64,000 nt of DNA from assembly GCF_028369055.1 (NCBI RefSeq), contig NZ_JAQNCZ010000001.1:806001-870000 (forward strand), in the 5' to 3' direction. The translations under genes and the position numbers were made by a program. The stretch is from Cognatishimia sp. SS12 (lineage in GTDB: Bacteria > Pseudomonadota > Alphaproteobacteria > Rhodobacterales > Rhodobacteraceae). Shown one piece after another: positions 9,060-19,677 of the stretch. The notes under the pieces were generated by a model, which ran no database searches, was not told the DNA's origin, and saw only the letters and a program-made list of their open reading frames with translations. How positions within the stretch are numbered: the stretch's first letter is position 1; every line of letters starts with the position of its first letter.

Positions 9060-9701
9060 ATGATCCCTGAGGCTTGGGCGCATCTGCCGTTCTTTGACAC
9101 CAATTGGCCCGCGATCCAAGCCGCGCTGGCCGCAGACCGCCGCGATATTCTGCCGCCTGCGCCCCACCGTTTTGCCGCGCTTGCGGCCTGCCCACCCGAT
9201 CAAACCCGCGTGGTGATCTTGGGCCAAGACCCCTATCCAACACCGGGCCATGCCCATGGTCTGGCGTTTTCGGTGGCCCCGGATGTGACGCCATTGCCCC
9301 GCAGCCTTGGCAATATATTCAAGGAACTGCAGGACGATCTTGGCGCGGTGCCCAAAACCGGGGACCTGCGCGGATGGGCTCGTCAGGGGGTGCTGCTGCT
9401 TAACACCGTGTTGACCGTGCCGGCGGGCGAAGCCAATGGACATAAGGCGCTGGGATGGCAGGCCTTGGCGCATCAGGTGCTTGCCGCCACGTCAAAACGG
9501 CCAACGGCTTATGTTCTTTGGGGAAAACAAGCACAGAGTCTTGCCAAGCATATTCACCCGGGCAATCATTTGATGATAGAAACGGCCCATCCGTCACCGC
9601 TTTCGGCGCGGCGGGGCTTTTTCGGGTCGCGCCCGTTTTCACGTATTAATAATTGGCTCGCCGCCCGTGGCCAGCCGCAAATCGACTGGACCGCACAATG
9701 A
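9060..9701 (+). CDS. ung: Uracil-DNA glycosylase, family 1
   Basis: Ung (213 aa) removes uracil from DNA at the start of base-excision repair. The catalytic-water loop GQDPYP is at residues 55-60 (Asp57), and the minor-groove intercalation loop [18 protein letters not shown] carries the second catalytic residue, His. [16 protein letters not shown] is the usual region before it. I use the ATG at 9060, preceded by GGCAGG; a TTG directly after the trpD stop (9045) would add five residues. Its last bases overlap trpC (ATGA), so the DNA repair gene is embedded in the trp operon and should be translated with it. Confidence 0.95.
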   Translation: MIPEAWAHLPFFDTNWPAIQAALAADRRDILPPAPHRFAALAACPPDQTRVVILGQDPYPTPGHAHGLAFSVAPDVTPLPRSLGNIFKELQDDLGAVPKTGDLRGWARQGVLLLNTVLTVPAGEANGHKALGWQALAHQVLAATSKRPTAYVLWGKQAQSLAKHIHPGNHLMIETAHPSPLSARRGFFGSRPFSRINNWLAARGQPQIDWTAQ

Positions 9702-10510
9702 CCGCCACCGTTCTGGACAAAATCAAAGCCTATAAGCTGGAAGAGGTTGCCGCCGACAAAGCCGCCAAACCCTATAGCGAAGTCGAAGCAGAGGCCCAGG
9801 CTGCCAGCCCGACGCGCGGTTTTGCCGATGCGATGATGAAAGCCAGCCGCGAAGGCTATGGCCTGATCGCCGAGGTCAAAAAAGCCAGCCCCTCCAAAGG
9901 GCTTATTCGCGAAGATTTCAATCCGCCCGAATTGGCGAAAGCCTATGAAGATGGTGGCGCGACCTGTCTGTCGGTCCTGACAGACACCCCCAGCTTTCAG
10001 GGGGCCAAAGAGTTTTTGGTACAGGCGCGCGAGGCCACTGCGCTGCCCGCCCTGCGCAAGGATTTCATGTATGACACCTATCAGGTCGCCGAAGCGCGCG
10101 CGCTTGGGGCCGATTGCATTTTGATTATCATGGCTTCGGTGTCCGACGCGCAGGCCCAAGAGCTGGAAAGCGCCGCGTTTGAATGGGGTATGGATGTGCT
10201 GCTTGAGGTGCATGACGCCGAAGAGCTGGCGCGCGCAAGCCGCCTCAAATCACCGCTGATGGGCATCAACAACCGCAACCTCAAGACCTTTGAAACCACG
10301 CTGGACACCACGCGCACGCTGTCAAAACAAGTGCCCGCCGATCGTCTGATTGTCTGCGAAAGCGGGCTCAGCACTCCGGCGGATCTGGCGGATATGGCCC
10401 GCTACGGCGCGCGCAGTTTCCTGATCGGCGAAAGCCTGATGCGCCAAGAGGATGTCACCGCTGCCACCCGCGCACTGCTGGCTGATCCGCTGATGCCGGG
10501 TGGCATGTAA
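9698..10510 (+). CDS. trpC: Indole-3-glycerol phosphate synthase
   Basis: TrpC (270 aa) closes the indole ring from carboxyphenylamino-deoxyribulose phosphate. The TIM-barrel motifs are clear: [13 protein letters not shown] (catalytic Lys on strand 1), [11 protein letters not shown] (catalytic Lys/Asp), [11 protein letters not shown] and CESGLS. Length is normal and there is no fused TrpF, so phosphoribosylanthranilate isomerase must be encoded elsewhere. The ATG overlaps the ung stop by four bases and the TAA overlaps the moaC ATG by one base. Confidence 0.97.
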   Translation: MTATVLDKIKAYKLEEVAADKAAKPYSEVEAEAQAASPTRGFADAMMKASREGYGLIAEVKKASPSKGLIREDFNPPELAKAYEDGGATCLSVLTDTPSFQGAKEFLVQAREATALPALRKDFMYDTYQVAEARALGADCILIIMASVSDAQAQELESAAFEWGMDVLLEVHDAEELARASRLKSPLMGINNRNLKTFETTLDTTRTLSKQVPADRLIVCESGLSTPADLADMARYGARSFLIGESLMRQEDVTAATRALLADPLMPGGM

Positions 10511-11007
10511 TGGCCGAGAAAACGCCCAGCCCCAGCGATCTGACGCATTTTGACGCCAAGGGTGAAGCGCATATGGTCGACGTGTCCGAAAAGGCGGTCA
10601 CAGCGCGTATCGCCACCGCCGAAGGCCACATTAAGATGGCGCAACAAACCTTTGATATCATTTCCGAAGGCCGCGCCAAAAAGGGCGACGTTCTGGCCGT
10701 GGCGCAGTTGGCCGGGATCATGGGGGCCAAACAGTGCAGCACGCTGATCCCCCTGTGCCATCCGTTGCCGATCACAAAAGTTTCGGTTGATCTGACGCTC
10801 GATGCAGATCTGCCGGGCGTGCGCATTTCTGCAACCGTCAAGACCACCGGCCAGACCGGGGTTGAGATGGAGGCGCTGACCGCCGTGAATGTCGCCGCCC
10901 TGACCGTCTATGACATGACAAAAGCTGTCGACAAACATATGGAGATCGGCGGCATTCGCGTCACTTTGAAAGACGGCGGCAAATCCGGCCGATTTGAAGC
11001 GTCATGA
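10510..11007 (+). CDS. moaC: Cyclic pyranopterin monophosphate synthase
   Basis: MoaC (165 aa) converts the MoaA product 3',8-cyclo-7,8-dihydro-GTP to cyclic pyranopterin monophosphate, an early step of molybdenum cofactor synthesis. The conserved stretches [20 protein letters not shown] and [20 protein letters not shown] contain the active-site residues. It starts on the last base of trpC and overlaps moeA by four bases, so the Mo-cofactor pair is translationally attached to the trp genes. Confidence 0.96.
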   Translation: MAEKTPSPSDLTHFDAKGEAHMVDVSEKAVTARIATAEGHIKMAQQTFDIISEGRAKKGDVLAVAQLAGIMGAKQCSTLIPLCHPLPITKVSVDLTLDADLPGVRISATVKTTGQTGVEMEALTAVNVAALTVYDMTKAVDKHMEIGGIRVTLKDGGKSGRFEAS

Positions 11008-12179
11008 TTCCTGTCAGCGCCGCGCTGGATCAGCTCTTTCAGCTTGTCACCACGGTGGGCACCGAAGAGGTGCCCCTTGCCAAGGCCAATGGCCGGGTGC
11101 TGCGTGCCGACGCTGTGGCGCGGCGTGATCAACCGCCCTTTGATGGCTCTGCCATGGATGGCTATGCGGTCAAAAATGCAGAGGCCGTGCCCGGCGCGCG
11201 CCTGACAGTGATCGGCGAAAGCGCGGCAGGGCATGGTTTCGCCGACACCGTTGGCGCAGGGCAAGCCGTGCGAATTTTCACCGGCGCGCCGGTGCCCGCA
11301 GGGACGGACCGGGTGATCATCCAAGAAGATGTCAGCCGCGATGGCGACACCATCACCCTCGGCGACACTCTGGATCAGGGCCACCACATCCGTCCGCGCG
11401 GCGTTGATTTTGCCGATGGCAGCGCATTGACCGCGCCGCGCCTGTTGCGCCCGGCTGATATCGCTCTGCTCGCCGCGATGAACATTCCGGCCGTCACCGT
11501 ATCGCGGCGGCCCACTGTGGCGCTGATCTCAACCGGCGATGAACTGGTGATGCCCGGCGGCACCCCAGGCCCGGATCAGATCATGGTGTCCAACACCTTT
11601 GGGCTCGCCGCGTTGCTTCGTGATCTGGGCGCTGCGCCGCGCATGTTGCCGATTGCCCGCGACACGCAGCCCAGCCTAGAGATGGCATTTGAATTGGCCG
11701 CTGATGCGGATCTGGTTGTGACCATCGGCGGTGCATCGGTTGGCGATCATGATCTGGTGGGCAAAGTCGCAGCAGATCTTGGGATGGCGCGCAGTTTTTA
11801 CAAGGTGGCCATGCGCCCCGGCAAACCCCTGATGGCCGGTCGGCTGAAAAGCGGCGCGATGATGGTGGGACTGCCGGGCAATCCGGTCTCAGCCATGGTT
11901 TGTGGCCATGTGTTCCTCGCCCCGGTGCTGCGCGGCTTCCTTGGCCTGCCGATGGGCCCCGCCCCCCGCCGCCGCGCGCCGCTGGCGGCCGATCTCGCGG
12001 CCAATGGCCCGCGCGAGCATTACATGCGCGGCACGCTGACAGAGGGCGCCGTGTCTCTCGCCGCCCAGCAGGACAGCTCTTTGCTCAGTGTTTTGTCCTC
12101 GGCCAATGTTCTGGTCATCCGCCCCCCTTCGGCACCCGCCGTCCCGGCCGGGACCATGGTGGATTACATCGAAATTTAA
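11004..12179 (+). CDS. moeA: Molybdopterin molybdenumtransferase
   Basis: MoeA (391 aa) inserts molybdate into adenylylated molybdopterin. The N-terminal domain has [11 protein letters not shown]; the central MoCF domain holds [22 protein letters not shown] and [11 protein letters not shown]; the C-terminal beta-barrel (MoeA_C) follows from about residue 320. The start codon overlaps the moaC stop (ATGA). It is the last gene of the operon that begins at trpG; the SOS-controlled lexA promoter follows within 90 bases. Confidence 0.96.
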   Translation: MIPVSAALDQLFQLVTTVGTEEVPLAKANGRVLRADAVARRDQPPFDGSAMDGYAVKNAEAVPGARLTVIGESAAGHGFADTVGAGQAVRIFTGAPVPAGTDRVIIQEDVSRDGDTITLGDTLDQGHHIRPRGVDFADGSALTAPRLLRPADIALLAAMNIPAVTVSRRPTVALISTGDELVMPGGTPGPDQIMVSNTFGLAALLRDLGAAPRMLPIARDTQPSLEMAFELAADADLVVTIGGASVGDHDLVGKVAADLGMARSFYKVAMRPGKPLMAGRLKSGAMMVGLPGNPVSAMVCGHVFLAPVLRGFLGLPMGPAPRRRAPLAADLAANGPREHYMRGTLTEGAVSLAAQQDSSLLSVLSSANVLVIRPPSAPAVPAGTMVDYIEI

Positions 12180-12209
12180 CGATGAATTTGGGGAACAAAC
12201 CCCAAACAG

Positions 12210-12238
12210 TTGACACAAAACAAGAACAAGACTAGAAC
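12210..12238 (+). promoter_or_regulatory. lexA promoter overlapped by an SOS box
   Basis: A direct repeat GAAC-N7-GAAC occupies 12224-12238, the alphaproteobacterial LexA site. It lies inside a promoter candidate: TTGACA at 12210-12215 and TAGAAC at 12233-12238, 17 bases apart, so LexA bound here would cover the -10. This fits negative autoregulation of lexA 30 bases downstream. Confidence 0.8.
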
Positions 12239-12268
12239 AAAGCCAGAGTTATTGGCGGAGGCGAGCAG

Positions 12269-12982
12269 ATGCTGACCAAGAAACAGCGCGACCTTTTGGC
12301 GTTTATCCACACCCGTTTGCAAAAGGACGGGGTGCCCCCGAGTTTTGATGAAATGAAAGATGCGCTCGATCTGCGCTCCAAATCTGGCATTCATCGCCTG
12401 ATCACCGCTTTGGAAGAACGCGGATTTATCCGCCGCCTTGCCCACCGGGCCCGCGCGATTGAGATCGTCAAATTGCCTGAGGGCATGGGCGCCGCCCCGG
12501 CCAAACCCATGGGCGGCTTTGCGCCCAAGGTGATTGATGGGCCGCACCCCTCGCCCGCGAAACCGGCCAATGTCACCCCGGAAGAGGTGCAGGTCTATGC
12601 CCGCGAATTGCCGGTCATGGGCCGCATTGCTGCCGGCGTTCCGATTGAGGCGATCAGCCATGTCCATCACCATGTGGCGGTGCCCGGCCAAATGTTGTCT
12701 GGCGGCAAGCCGCATTACGCGCTTGAGGTCAAAGGCGATTCGATGATCGAAGCGGGCATCAACGATGGCGATGTGGTGATTATTCGCGAAACCCAGACCG
12801 CGCAGAATGGCGATATCGTTGTTGCGCTGATCGAGGATGAGGAAGCGACCTTGAAAACCTTCCGTCGCAATGGCTCCTCCATCGCGCTGGAGGCGGCGAA
12901 CCCCGCTTATGAAACCCGCGTTTTTCCCGATGACCTGGTCAAGGTGCAAGGTCGTCTGGTTGGTTTGATTCGCAGCTATTAA
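12269..12982 (+). CDS. lexA: SOS repressor LexA
   Basis: LexA (237 aa) represses DNA-damage genes and cleaves itself when RecA filaments form. The winged-helix domain is at 1-65, with the recognition region [18 protein letters not shown] long proline-rich linker (about 70-105) precedes the S24 peptidase domain. The scissile bond is Ala122-Gly123 in GRIAAGVP; the catalytic dyad is Ser158 (GDSM) and Lys196 (ATLKTF). All parts needed for self-cleavage are present. The linker makes it longer than the enterobacterial protein, as usual in alphaproteobacteria. The gene carries its own SOS box upstream, and a matching box precedes uvrA in this window. Its stop overlaps that of comEC on the opposite strand. 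Confidence 0.97.
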   Translation: MLTKKQRDLLAFIHTRLQKDGVPPSFDEMKDALDLRSKSGIHRLITALEERGFIRRLAHRARAIEIVKLPEGMGAAPAKPMGGFAPKVIDGPHPSPAKPANVTPEEVQVYARELPVMGRIAAGVPIEAISHVHHHVAVPGQMLSGGKPHYALEVKGDSMIEAGINDGDVVIIRETQTAQNGDIVVALIEDEEATLKTFRRNGSSIALEAANPAYETRVFPDDLVKVQGRLVGLIRSY

Positions 12983-15150
12983 GGCTGATGCCAGCGCCGG
13001 GCGCTGCGACTCTGCCGGATGATATAGGGCGTGGGATACCGCCCGCCTGCCCCATCGGCGCGCAGCCACTCGGCTTTTTCGGGTGATCTGATGCTGACCG
13101 AAAGAGCCCCGGTGCGCGCCAGGCTGTCTGCGTCAAATATCCGGCACTTTGCAAGGGATCTGGCCAGCGCAGGATCTGCGCCCCTCCCAAACGGCAGCGC
13201 CGAAACGATGATATCCCCCGGGCGGCAGCCCTCGCGGGCGAGCATTTCCAACATAATCGCAAGCTCTGCCTTGTTGCTCACATGCCAAAGCAGCGCGTGC
13301 CCATGGCGCGGGGCCGCGTGATCTGCGGGCTGGGCGAGGGAATGTGCAGGCTGCATGATGGGGAGTGGGACCACATAAATATCATCGCGCAAAGAGGTCA
13401 GCCGCGCGGCGGCGACCTCTTGGTGCGCAGCATCACCGTCATTTTGCAGCCAGGCCGCGGCAATAAAACCCTGCCCCCGGCTACGGCTCAGCGCGCGACC
13501 TTCCGGGGTCATCAGCCCCACGAGGCGACCATTTTCAGCTATCAGCAGATCGGGACGCGGGCTATTGGCCCAAACGACCAGGGCCATCAAAAGCACCCCG
13601 CCCCCAAGCCAACGGCCACGCCCCTGCCAGAGTAGCAGTACCAGAAAACCAAAGCACAGCGCCAGCATCGCCGCAGCTGGCGGCGCGGGCACGTGCCGCA
13701 GCCCGCCCTCCAGACCGGACACCCAATGGGCGACCCCCAAAATCCAGCGCAGCCCAAGCCCCATGACCCAGAACCCAACAAAGGACAGCCCCAAGGGCCA
13801 CAGCAAGAGCGCCGCCAAAGCGGCCGGCATCACCAAAAGCCCCATCATTGGCACCGCCAAGAGGTTGGCAAGAAGCCCAAAGGGCACCAGAATATTGAAG
13901 CTCGCCGCCGAAAACGGCGCCGTGGCCAACCCGGCAACCGCCGAAGACACGACCACCCCGGCGGCCCAGCGAAACACCCAATGGGCGCGCTGCAACGGCA
14001 GATGACGCAGCGCCTCAAACACCGCAATCAAAGCGCCGGTCGCGGCAAAGGACATTTGAAAGCCCACGCTGAGCAGGCTTTCTGGGCGCACACCCAATAC
14101 GATCAGCGCTGCCACCGCAAGGGCGCGCATCGAAAACGCCTGCCGCTCAAGCAGGACCGCCACCAGCGCAACAAGCGCCATAATATAGGCGCGCTGCGTG
14201 GCAATGCTGGCCCCGGAGAGCAACAGATAGCCCGTGGCCACCATCAGCGCGACAATCGCCGCATAGCGTTTTACCGGGTGGCGCAGCGCCACGCCGGACA
14301 TAAGGCAAAGCCCAAAGCGCGCGGCCGCAAAGCTGACAGCGGCCAGCAACCCCATATGAAGGCCCGAAATCGCCAGCAAATGCGCCAGGTTGCTGCGCCG
14401 CAACGCGCGCAGATCCTTGGGCAGAATGCCGCTGCGATCCCCGGTCATCAACGCCGCCGCCACCCCGCCAAGCCGCGGCGCAAGCTGGGTCAGAATATGG
14501 TCCGTAATGCCCTGCCGCAGCCCGGCGACCGAGGGGCCGGCGCGCGGCGCGCGCAGCGCCAAGACCGGCACGCGGCTATATCCCGTCGCGCCAATCCGCG
14601 AAAAATAGGCATGGCGCTGAAAATCAAAACCGCCCGGCTCCACCGCGCCACTGGGCGGGGCCATCCAGACCGTCGCGCTCACAAATTGCCCGGCACGGGG
14701 CGACAGAAACGATTGCGCCGCTTGCATGGAAAACCGCAGCCTGTGTGGTGTTTGCGCCGGGGGCTGCCCGGCCATCACCGGATTTTCTAGAGTCAGGCGC
14801 AGCGTGCCCGCGGCGCTGCGATCCACCAAAACCACCCGCCCACTGACCGCGCCATAATAAGGTTTGGCAAGACGCGGCGCGTTCACATAATCGCTGCGCA
14901 AATCCATCCAGAGAAACCCGGCCAGGCCAATGGCACAGGCAAGCGCAAACCAGCGCGCCACATGCAGCCGCCACGCCAGAACGATGCAAGCCATCAAAAG
15001 CAGGCTCAGTGCCGCGCGGGCGGTGCCACTCGGCGGCGCATCCAGTGCAAAAAACACGCCAATTCCGCACCCAAAGGCAACAGGCACCCAAGGGAATAAC
15101 GCGCCATCCTGGGCCAGAATGGCAGATTTCAAACCGGCGGATATGTGCAA
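12979..15150 (-). CDS. comEC: ComEC/Rec2 DNA-uptake channel protein
   Basis: A 723-residue polytopic inner-membrane protein related to ComEC, the channel that carries single-stranded DNA into the cytoplasm during transformation and, in Rhodobacter, during gene-transfer-agent uptake. N-terminal helices and the DUF4131/OB-like region (about 20-190) precede the Competence domain, which begins with [20 protein letters not shown] and continues through about ten helices. The C-terminal 170 residues show none of the HxHxDH metal-site pattern of the metallo-beta-lactamase domain found in many ComEC proteins, so this copy lacks the putative nuclease domain. Its TAA shares three bases with the lexA stop on the other strand. 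The start is the ATG 70 bases from the gltX start on the opposite strand. Confidence 0.9.
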   Translation of the reverse strand: MHISAGLKSAILAQDGALFPWVPVAFGCGIGVFFALDAPPSGTARAALSLLLMACIVLAWRLHVARWFALACAIGLAGFLWMDLRSDYVNAPRLAKPYYGAVSGRVVLVDRSAAGTLRLTLENPVMAGQPPAQTPHRLRFSMQAAQSFLSPRAGQFVSATVWMAPPSGAVEPGGFDFQRHAYFSRIGATGYSRVPVLALRAPRAGPSVAGLRQGITDHILTQLAPRLGGVAAALMTGDRSGILPKDLRALRRSNLAHLLAISGLHMGLLAAVSFAAARFGLCLMSGVALRHPVKRYAAIVALMVATGYLLLSGASIATQRAYIMALVALVAVLLERQAFSMRALAVAALIVLGVRPESLLSVGFQMSFAATGALIAVFEALRHLPLQRAHWVFRWAAGVVVSSAVAGLATAPFSAASFNILVPFGLLANLLAVPMMGLLVMPAALAALLLWPLGLSFVGFWVMGLGLRWILGVAHWVSGLEGGLRHVPAPPAAAMLALCFGFLVLLLWQGRGRWLGGGVLLMALVVWANSPRPDLLIAENGRLVGLMTPEGRALSRSRGQGFIAAAWLQNDGDAAHQEVAAARLTSLRDDIYVVPLPIMQPAHSLAQPADHAAPRHGHALLWHVSNKAELAIMLEMLAREGCRPGDIIVSALPFGRGADPALARSLAKCRIFDADSLARTGALSVSIRSPEKAEWLRADGAGGRYPTPYIIRQSRSARRWHQP

Positions 15151-15220
15151 GCCTTGTTCTCTTTCAGAGGGGCCGCTAGACAGGCGGCAACATTAGCTCA
15201 ATTCTCGTTACCGAAAGGTT

Positions 15221-16636
15221 ATGCCCGCAATGCCCGGCACCGTTGTCACCCGTTTCGCCCCTTCGCCCACCGGATTTCTGCACATCGGTGGCGCGCGCAC
15301 CGCGCTGTTCAACTGGCTTTATGCCCGCGGGCGCGGCGGCAAGTTCCTGCTGCGTATCGAGGACACGGACCGCGAGCGCTCCACCCCTGAGGCAACAGCC
15401 GCGATCCTGCAGGGCATGGAATGGCTTGGCCTGGATTTTGATGGCGATGTGATCAGCCAATTTGACGGCGCGGCGCGCCATGCCGAGGTGGCGCAGCAGC
15501 TTCTGGCAGACGGCAAAGCCTATAAATGTTTTGCCACGCAAGAGGAAATCGCGGCCTTCCGCGAGGCCGCGCGCGCCGAGGGCAAATCAACGCTTTATCG
15601 CAGCCCATGGCGCGATGCGGCCCCTGAAACCCATCCTGACGCGCCTTATGTGGTGCGCATCAAGGCCCCGCTTGAGGGTGAAACCGTGATCAAGGATCAG
15701 GTGCAGGGGGATGTGCGCATCCGAAATGATCAGCTGGATGACATGGTACTGCTGCGCTCTGATGGCACGCCGGTTTATATGCTGGCTGTGGTTGTGGATG
15801 ACCACGATATGGGCGTCACCCATGTCATTCGTGGCGATGACCACCTGAACAACGCGGCGCGGCAGATGATGATCTATGACGCCATGGGCTGGGATGTGCC
15901 GGTTTGGGCGCATATCCCGCTGATTTTCGGGCCGGATGGCAAGAAACTGTCCAAACGCCACGGGGCCACGGGCGCGCAGGAATATCAGGCGATGGGCTAT
16001 CCGGCTGCGGGCATGCGCAACTACCTTGCGCGCCTGGGCTGGAGCCATGGCGATGACGAATTTTTCAACGATGCACAGGCGCAAGAGTGGTTTGACCTGG
16101 ACGGGATCGGCAAAGCCCCGGCGCGGTTTGACTTTAAAAAGCTGGAAAATATCTGCGGGCAGCATATCGCTGTTATGGACGATGCCGCACTGCTGCATGA
16201 ATTGCAGGGCTATCTGGCGGCAAGTGGCCAAATTGCGCTGGATGACGCCACGGCGAGCAAAATGCTTGAGGGGATGTATTGCCTAAAAGATCGCGCAAAG
16301 ACATTCCCGCAACTTCTTGAAAAAGCGGAATTTATCACAGCATCTCGCCCAATTGAGCCTGACGAGAAAGCCGCAAAAAATCTTGACGATGTATCCCGTG
16401 GTATACTGAAAGAATTGACGCCGCAGCTGCAAAATGCTAGCTGGACGCGAGACGGGCTTGAGGCTGTCACCAACTCTTTCGCAGATGAGAGGGAGATCAA
16501 ATTCGGCAAGATGGCTGGCCCGCTTCGGGCCGCGCTTGCCGGGCGAGCGGTGACGCCAAGTGTATTTGACATGATGCTGGTTCTCGGCCGCGAGGAATCC
16601 CTCGCCCGGCTTGAGGAGGCAGCGCAAACTTCATAG
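15221..16636 (+). CDS. gltX: Glutamate--tRNA ligase
   Basis: GltX (471 aa) charges tRNA-Glu (and, in bacteria lacking GlnRS, tRNA-Gln by the indirect route). The class I signature HIGG is at residues 21-24 within [17 protein letters not shown], and the second signature is KLSKR at 242-246. The anticodon-binding helical domain occupies about 320-470. AAAGG lies just before the ATG. It diverges from comEC and is followed by a short terminator before gltA. Confidence 0.97.
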   Translation: MPAMPGTVVTRFAPSPTGFLHIGGARTALFNWLYARGRGGKFLLRIEDTDRERSTPEATAAILQGMEWLGLDFDGDVISQFDGAARHAEVAQQLLADGKAYKCFATQEEIAAFREAARAEGKSTLYRSPWRDAAPETHPDAPYVVRIKAPLEGETVIKDQVQGDVRIRNDQLDDMVLLRSDGTPVYMLAVVVDDHDMGVTHVIRGDDHLNNAARQMMIYDAMGWDVPVWAHIPLIFGPDGKKLSKRHGATGAQEYQAMGYPAAGMRNYLARLGWSHGDDEFFNDAQAQEWFDLDGIGKAPARFDFKKLENICGQHIAVMDDAALLHELQGYLAASGQIALDDATASKMLEGMYCLKDRAKTFPQLLEKAEFITASRPIEPDEKAAKNLDDVSRGILKELTPQLQNASWTRDGLEAVTNSFADEREIKFGKMAGPLRAALAGRAVTPSVFDMMLVLGREESLARLEEAAQTS

Positions 16637-16640
16637 GGAT

Positions 16641-16663
16641 CTGGGCAGTTTTGCCCTTTTTCC
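16641..16663 (+). terminator. Short terminator between gltX and gltA
   Basis: A five-bp stem GGGCA/TGCCC (16643-16647 with 16652-16656) is followed by a run of five T residues. The stem is short, so read-through into gltA is possible. Confidence 0.5.
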
Positions 16664-16724
16664 TATGGCACTGACACGTGCCAGCGGCGACCTGTGCCCA
16701 CGGCAATTAGAGGAAGGGAAACTT

Positions 16725-18020
16725 ATGACCGACAGTACCAAATCTGCGACGCTCTCCATTGATGGCGCCACCTATGAACTGCCGATCTTCTCGCCCACAG
16801 CCGGGCCTGATGTTGTTGATATCCGCAAGCTTTATGCGCAGGCGGGCGTGTTCACCTATGACCCCGGCTTTACCTCGACCGCGTCCTGCGATTCGACCAT
16901 CACCTTTATTGATGGCAACAAAGGCGAGCTGCTGCACCGCGGCTATCCGATTGACCAGTTGGCGTCCCAATCCCATTACCTCGAAGTGTGCTATCTGCTG
17001 CTTTATGGCGAACTGCCAACAGCGGCCCAGCTCGAAGATTTCGAAACCCGCGTGACCCGTCACACGATGGTGCATGAGCAAATGCACAACTTCTTCCGCG
17101 GGTTCCGCCGCGACGCGCACCCAATGGCCACCCTCGTGGGTGTGGTTGGCGCGATGTCGGCCTTCTATCACGACTCCACTGACATCAGTGACCCATGGCA
17201 GCGCGAAGTGGCTGCGATCCGCCTGATTGCAAAACTGCCGACCATCGCGGCAATGGCCTATAAATATTCGATCGGTCAGCCGTTTGTGTATCCGCGCAAT
17301 GATTTGGATTATGCCGCGAACTTCCTGCACATGTGTTTCTCTGTGCCTGCCGAAGATTACCAAGTGAACCCAATCCTGTCGCGCGCGATGGACCGCATCT
17401 TTACGCTGCATGCGGACCACGAGCAAAACGCCTCGACGTCGACTGTTCGTCTGGCGTCCTCCTCTGGCGCGAACCCATTTGCTTGTATCGCTGCGGGCAT
17501 CGCCTGCCTTTGGGGTCCGGCACATGGCGGCGCAAACCAGGCTTGCCTCGAAATGCTGAAAGAGATCGGCACACCAGATCGCATCCCGGAATTCATCGCC
17601 CGCGCCAAGGACAAGAACGATCCGTTCCGCCTGATGGGCTTTGGCCACCGCGTCTATAAAAACACCGACCCGCGCGCCAAAGTTCTGAAGCAATCCGCCG
17701 ACGAAGTGCTGGAGCTGCTGGGCGTTGAAGACAACCCGCTGCTGCAGGTCGCCAAAGAGCTGGAGCAAACCGCGCTCAATGATCCGTATTTCGTGGAAAA
17801 GAAACTGTTCCCGAATGTGGATTTCTATTCCGGGATCATCCTGGAAGCGATGGGTTTCCCGACCTCTATGTTCACACCGATCTTTGCGCTGAGCCGCACG
17901 GTCGGCTGGGTCTCGCAGTGGAAAGAGATGATCGGCGATCCGCAAAACAAAATCGGTCGCCCGCGTCAGCTGTACCTTGGCTCGACCGAGCGCAACTATG
18001 TGAATATCGAAGACCGGTAA
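16725..18020 (+). CDS. gltA: Citrate synthase, type II
   Basis: GltA (431 aa) condenses oxaloacetate with acetyl-CoA at the entry to the TCA cycle. The N-terminal beta domain ([20 protein letters not shown]) marks the hexameric Gram-negative type. Catalytic regions are [30 protein letters not shown] (His) and [16 protein letters not shown] (His plus substrate arginine). AGGAAGGG stands six bases before the ATG chosen; in-frame codons upstream overlap the gltX terminator and lack family similarity. A strong terminator follows, so this is a single-gene unit with its own promoter or partial read-through from gltX. Confidence 0.97.
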   Translation: MTDSTKSATLSIDGATYELPIFSPTAGPDVVDIRKLYAQAGVFTYDPGFTSTASCDSTITFIDGNKGELLHRGYPIDQLASQSHYLEVCYLLLYGELPTAAQLEDFETRVTRHTMVHEQMHNFFRGFRRDAHPMATLVGVVGAMSAFYHDSTDISDPWQREVAAIRLIAKLPTIAAMAYKYSIGQPFVYPRNDLDYAANFLHMCFSVPAEDYQVNPILSRAMDRIFTLHADHEQNASTSTVRLASSSGANPFACIAAGIACLWGPAHGGANQACLEMLKEIGTPDRIPEFIARAKDKNDPFRLMGFGHRVYKNTDPRAKVLKQSADEVLELLGVEDNPLLQVAKELEQTALNDPYFVEKKLFPNVDFYSGIILEAMGFPTSMFTPIFALSRTVGWVSQWKEMIGDPQNKIGRPRQLYLGSTERNYVNIEDR

Positions 18021-18045
18021 GCCGGCTTTCATACCCAATTTTCAA

Positions 18046-18080
18046 ACGCATCCGGCCTGCGCCGGGTGCGTTTTTTGTTT
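18046..18080 (+). terminator. Rho-independent terminator after gltA
   Basis: A stem of 11 bp (18046-18056 with 18061-18071) and a four-base loop, followed by a T run at 18071-18076. Confidence 0.9.
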
Positions 18081-18190
18081 CCACTTTAGCGCCAAACTGT
18101 TGCCAGCCCTTTTTTCGGCCCTCTCAACCTTGACCTGCATGGCACAACCACGACAGATCAAAGGACCACTTCGCAACGGGTTGGGCCTGA

Positions 18191-18823
18191 ATGGAATTTC
18201 TGCTTTTGCTTTTGCTGCCGGCCTTCGCCTATCTGGCGGGGGATTTTGGCATGCACCAAGCCGAAAGCGAAGATGAAGACCATGCGGAGGATGACCCGCT
18301 TGAACGGCTTGACTTTGCCCCGCTGAGCGACACGCAAACCGCAGAGGCCCATCAGGAAATCGCAGATCTTTTCCCGGACCTTATCCCGGCAGAGGCGCTG
18401 CAGGGCGCCGAGGGCCCCGAAGCTGCCTTTCACGAGGTCTGGGGCGATCACGCGCTGCAGACCGCGGCTGCAGGTACGCTGGGTCTGGCGTGGGGCGGCA
18501 GTTACAGCGTGCGCAATTTCAAAGGGCGGCAGTCCGCGCCGGGGTTTGACACCCTGGCTGAAATGGACAGCGCCGAGGTGCTGACACCGCCGCAAAGCCA
18601 CCTTGCCCCGATCCCAGTCGAAGATTTCCGGTTGGGGCGCGAAATGCTGCTGATTGAGGCGCGCGAGGATAGCGGCGTCATTTCTATCCTGCCGATGTCA
18701 AACGGCGATGCGCTGGTGCTGATGGGCGAACATCAGGTGCTGCGCGTGAAGGATGCCGGCGGCTATCTCATCGCTGACGACATCCGCCGCATTACCCCCG
18801 CGCGCAGACCATCTGCGGCTTAG
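18191..18823 (+). CDS. Hypothetical membrane-anchored acidic protein
   Basis: A 210-residue protein I do not recognise. Residues 2-18 (EFLLLLLLPAFAYLAG) form one hydrophobic N-terminal segment, likely an anchor. An acidic stretch follows (ESEDEDHAEDDPLE, about 26-40). The C-terminal half looks folded and beta-rich, with LGREMLLIEAREDSGVI, GDALVLMGEHQVLRV and GGYLIADDIRRI, the kind of alternation seen in small beta-barrel domains. Codon use is like its neighbours, so it is probably native. It stands between the gltA terminator and the end of the enoyl-CoA hydratase gene, with which its stop overlaps on the opposite strand (TTAG). Confidence 0.65.
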   Translation: MEFLLLLLLPAFAYLAGDFGMHQAESEDEDHAEDDPLERLDFAPLSDTQTAEAHQEIADLFPDLIPAEALQGAEGPEAAFHEVWGDHALQTAAAGTLGLAWGGSYSVRNFKGRQSAPGFDTLAEMDSAEVLTPPQSHLAPIPVEDFRLGREMLLIEAREDSGVISILPMSNGDALVLMGEHQVLRVKDAGGYLIADDIRRITPARRPSAA

Positions 18824-19611
18824 CGGCCTTCGTATTTCGCAGGCCGCTTTTCAAGAAACGCAACGACGCCCTCCTGAAAATCGCGGGTCTTGCCGCAGGC
18901 CCCCTGCAGCTTGGCCTCATGGGCCAGTTGGCTGTCCAGATTGTTGTTCCAGCTGGCGCGCATGGCTTCTTTGATCCGCGCATAGGTGGCGGTCGGCCCT
19001 GCCGCCAGATGCGCGGCGCGGGCGCGCCAGTGGTCCGCAAATTTGTCAGTGGGCACATGTTCATAAATCATGCCCCAGTCATCGGCCTGTTTGGCGCTGA
19101 TCGTATCGGCGAACAGGGCTGCGCCCATTGCCTTGGCCATGCCAATCTGACGCGGCAGCAAATAGGTGCCACCCGCGTCGGGAATAAGGCCAATGCGGGC
19201 AAAAGCCTGAATGAACACCGCGTCCGAGCTGGCAATCGCCACATCGGCGCTAAGCGCGAGATTGGCCCCCGCCCCCGCCGCCGCGCCGTTGACGGCAGCG
19301 ATGGTGGGCAGCGGACACTCCATAATCGCGCGGATCATGGGCGTATACTCATCGCGCAATGTGCGCTCCAGATCCAGCGTCGCGGCATTGCCGCCATCCC
19401 CAAGATCCTGACCCGAGCAAAACGCAGCACCTGCGCCAGTGATCACCAGCACACGGACACCAGCCGCTTGCCCATGCAAGGACATATCGCGCACCGCATG
19501 GGTGATTTCCGCCCGCATCTGCGCATTCAGCGCATTCATTTTTTCTGGGCGGTTCAGCGTTATCACTGCAACGCCGTCGTTCACATCCAATGTGATCGCT
19601 TGATAGTCCAT
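18820..19611 (-). CDS. Enoyl-CoA hydratase/isomerase family protein (PaaG-like)
   Basis: A 263-residue crotonase-fold enzyme. AFCSGQDLGDGG supplies the oxyanion-hole region and IPDAGGTYLLPR the acidic catalytic residue in the arrangement of PaaG, the ring 1,2-epoxyphenylacetyl-CoA isomerase; the usual Glu at the first hydratase position is not obvious, again as in PaaG. No other phenylacetate genes are nearby, so it may instead be a general enoyl-CoA isomerase. Start: the ATG giving DYQAITLDVNDGVAVITLNRP, the standard N-terminus; an upstream in-frame codon would add 16 unrelated residues. It is the last gene of the minus-strand run that includes ccmF and ccmH. Confidence 0.85.
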   Translation of the reverse strand: MDYQAITLDVNDGVAVITLNRPEKMNALNAQMRAEITHAVRDMSLHGQAAGVRVLVITGAGAAFCSGQDLGDGGNAATLDLERTLRDEYTPMIRAIMECPLPTIAAVNGAAAGAGANLALSADVAIASSDAVFIQAFARIGLIPDAGGTYLLPRQIGMAKAMGAALFADTISAKQADDWGMIYEHVPTDKFADHWRARAAHLAAGPTATYARIKEAMRASWNNNLDSQLAHEAKLQGACGKTRDFQEGVVAFLEKRPAKYEGR

Positions 19612-19677
19612 AGGGGCCTCACATGTTGTTGGCGTCAAGATAAGCGCTCTGCGCGCCATGTGAAGGGCAACCGCGCG

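Noticed and set aside
16707-18038. A 443-codon minus-strand frame across gltA
   Set aside because: Antisense shadow of citrate synthase; no recognisable domain.
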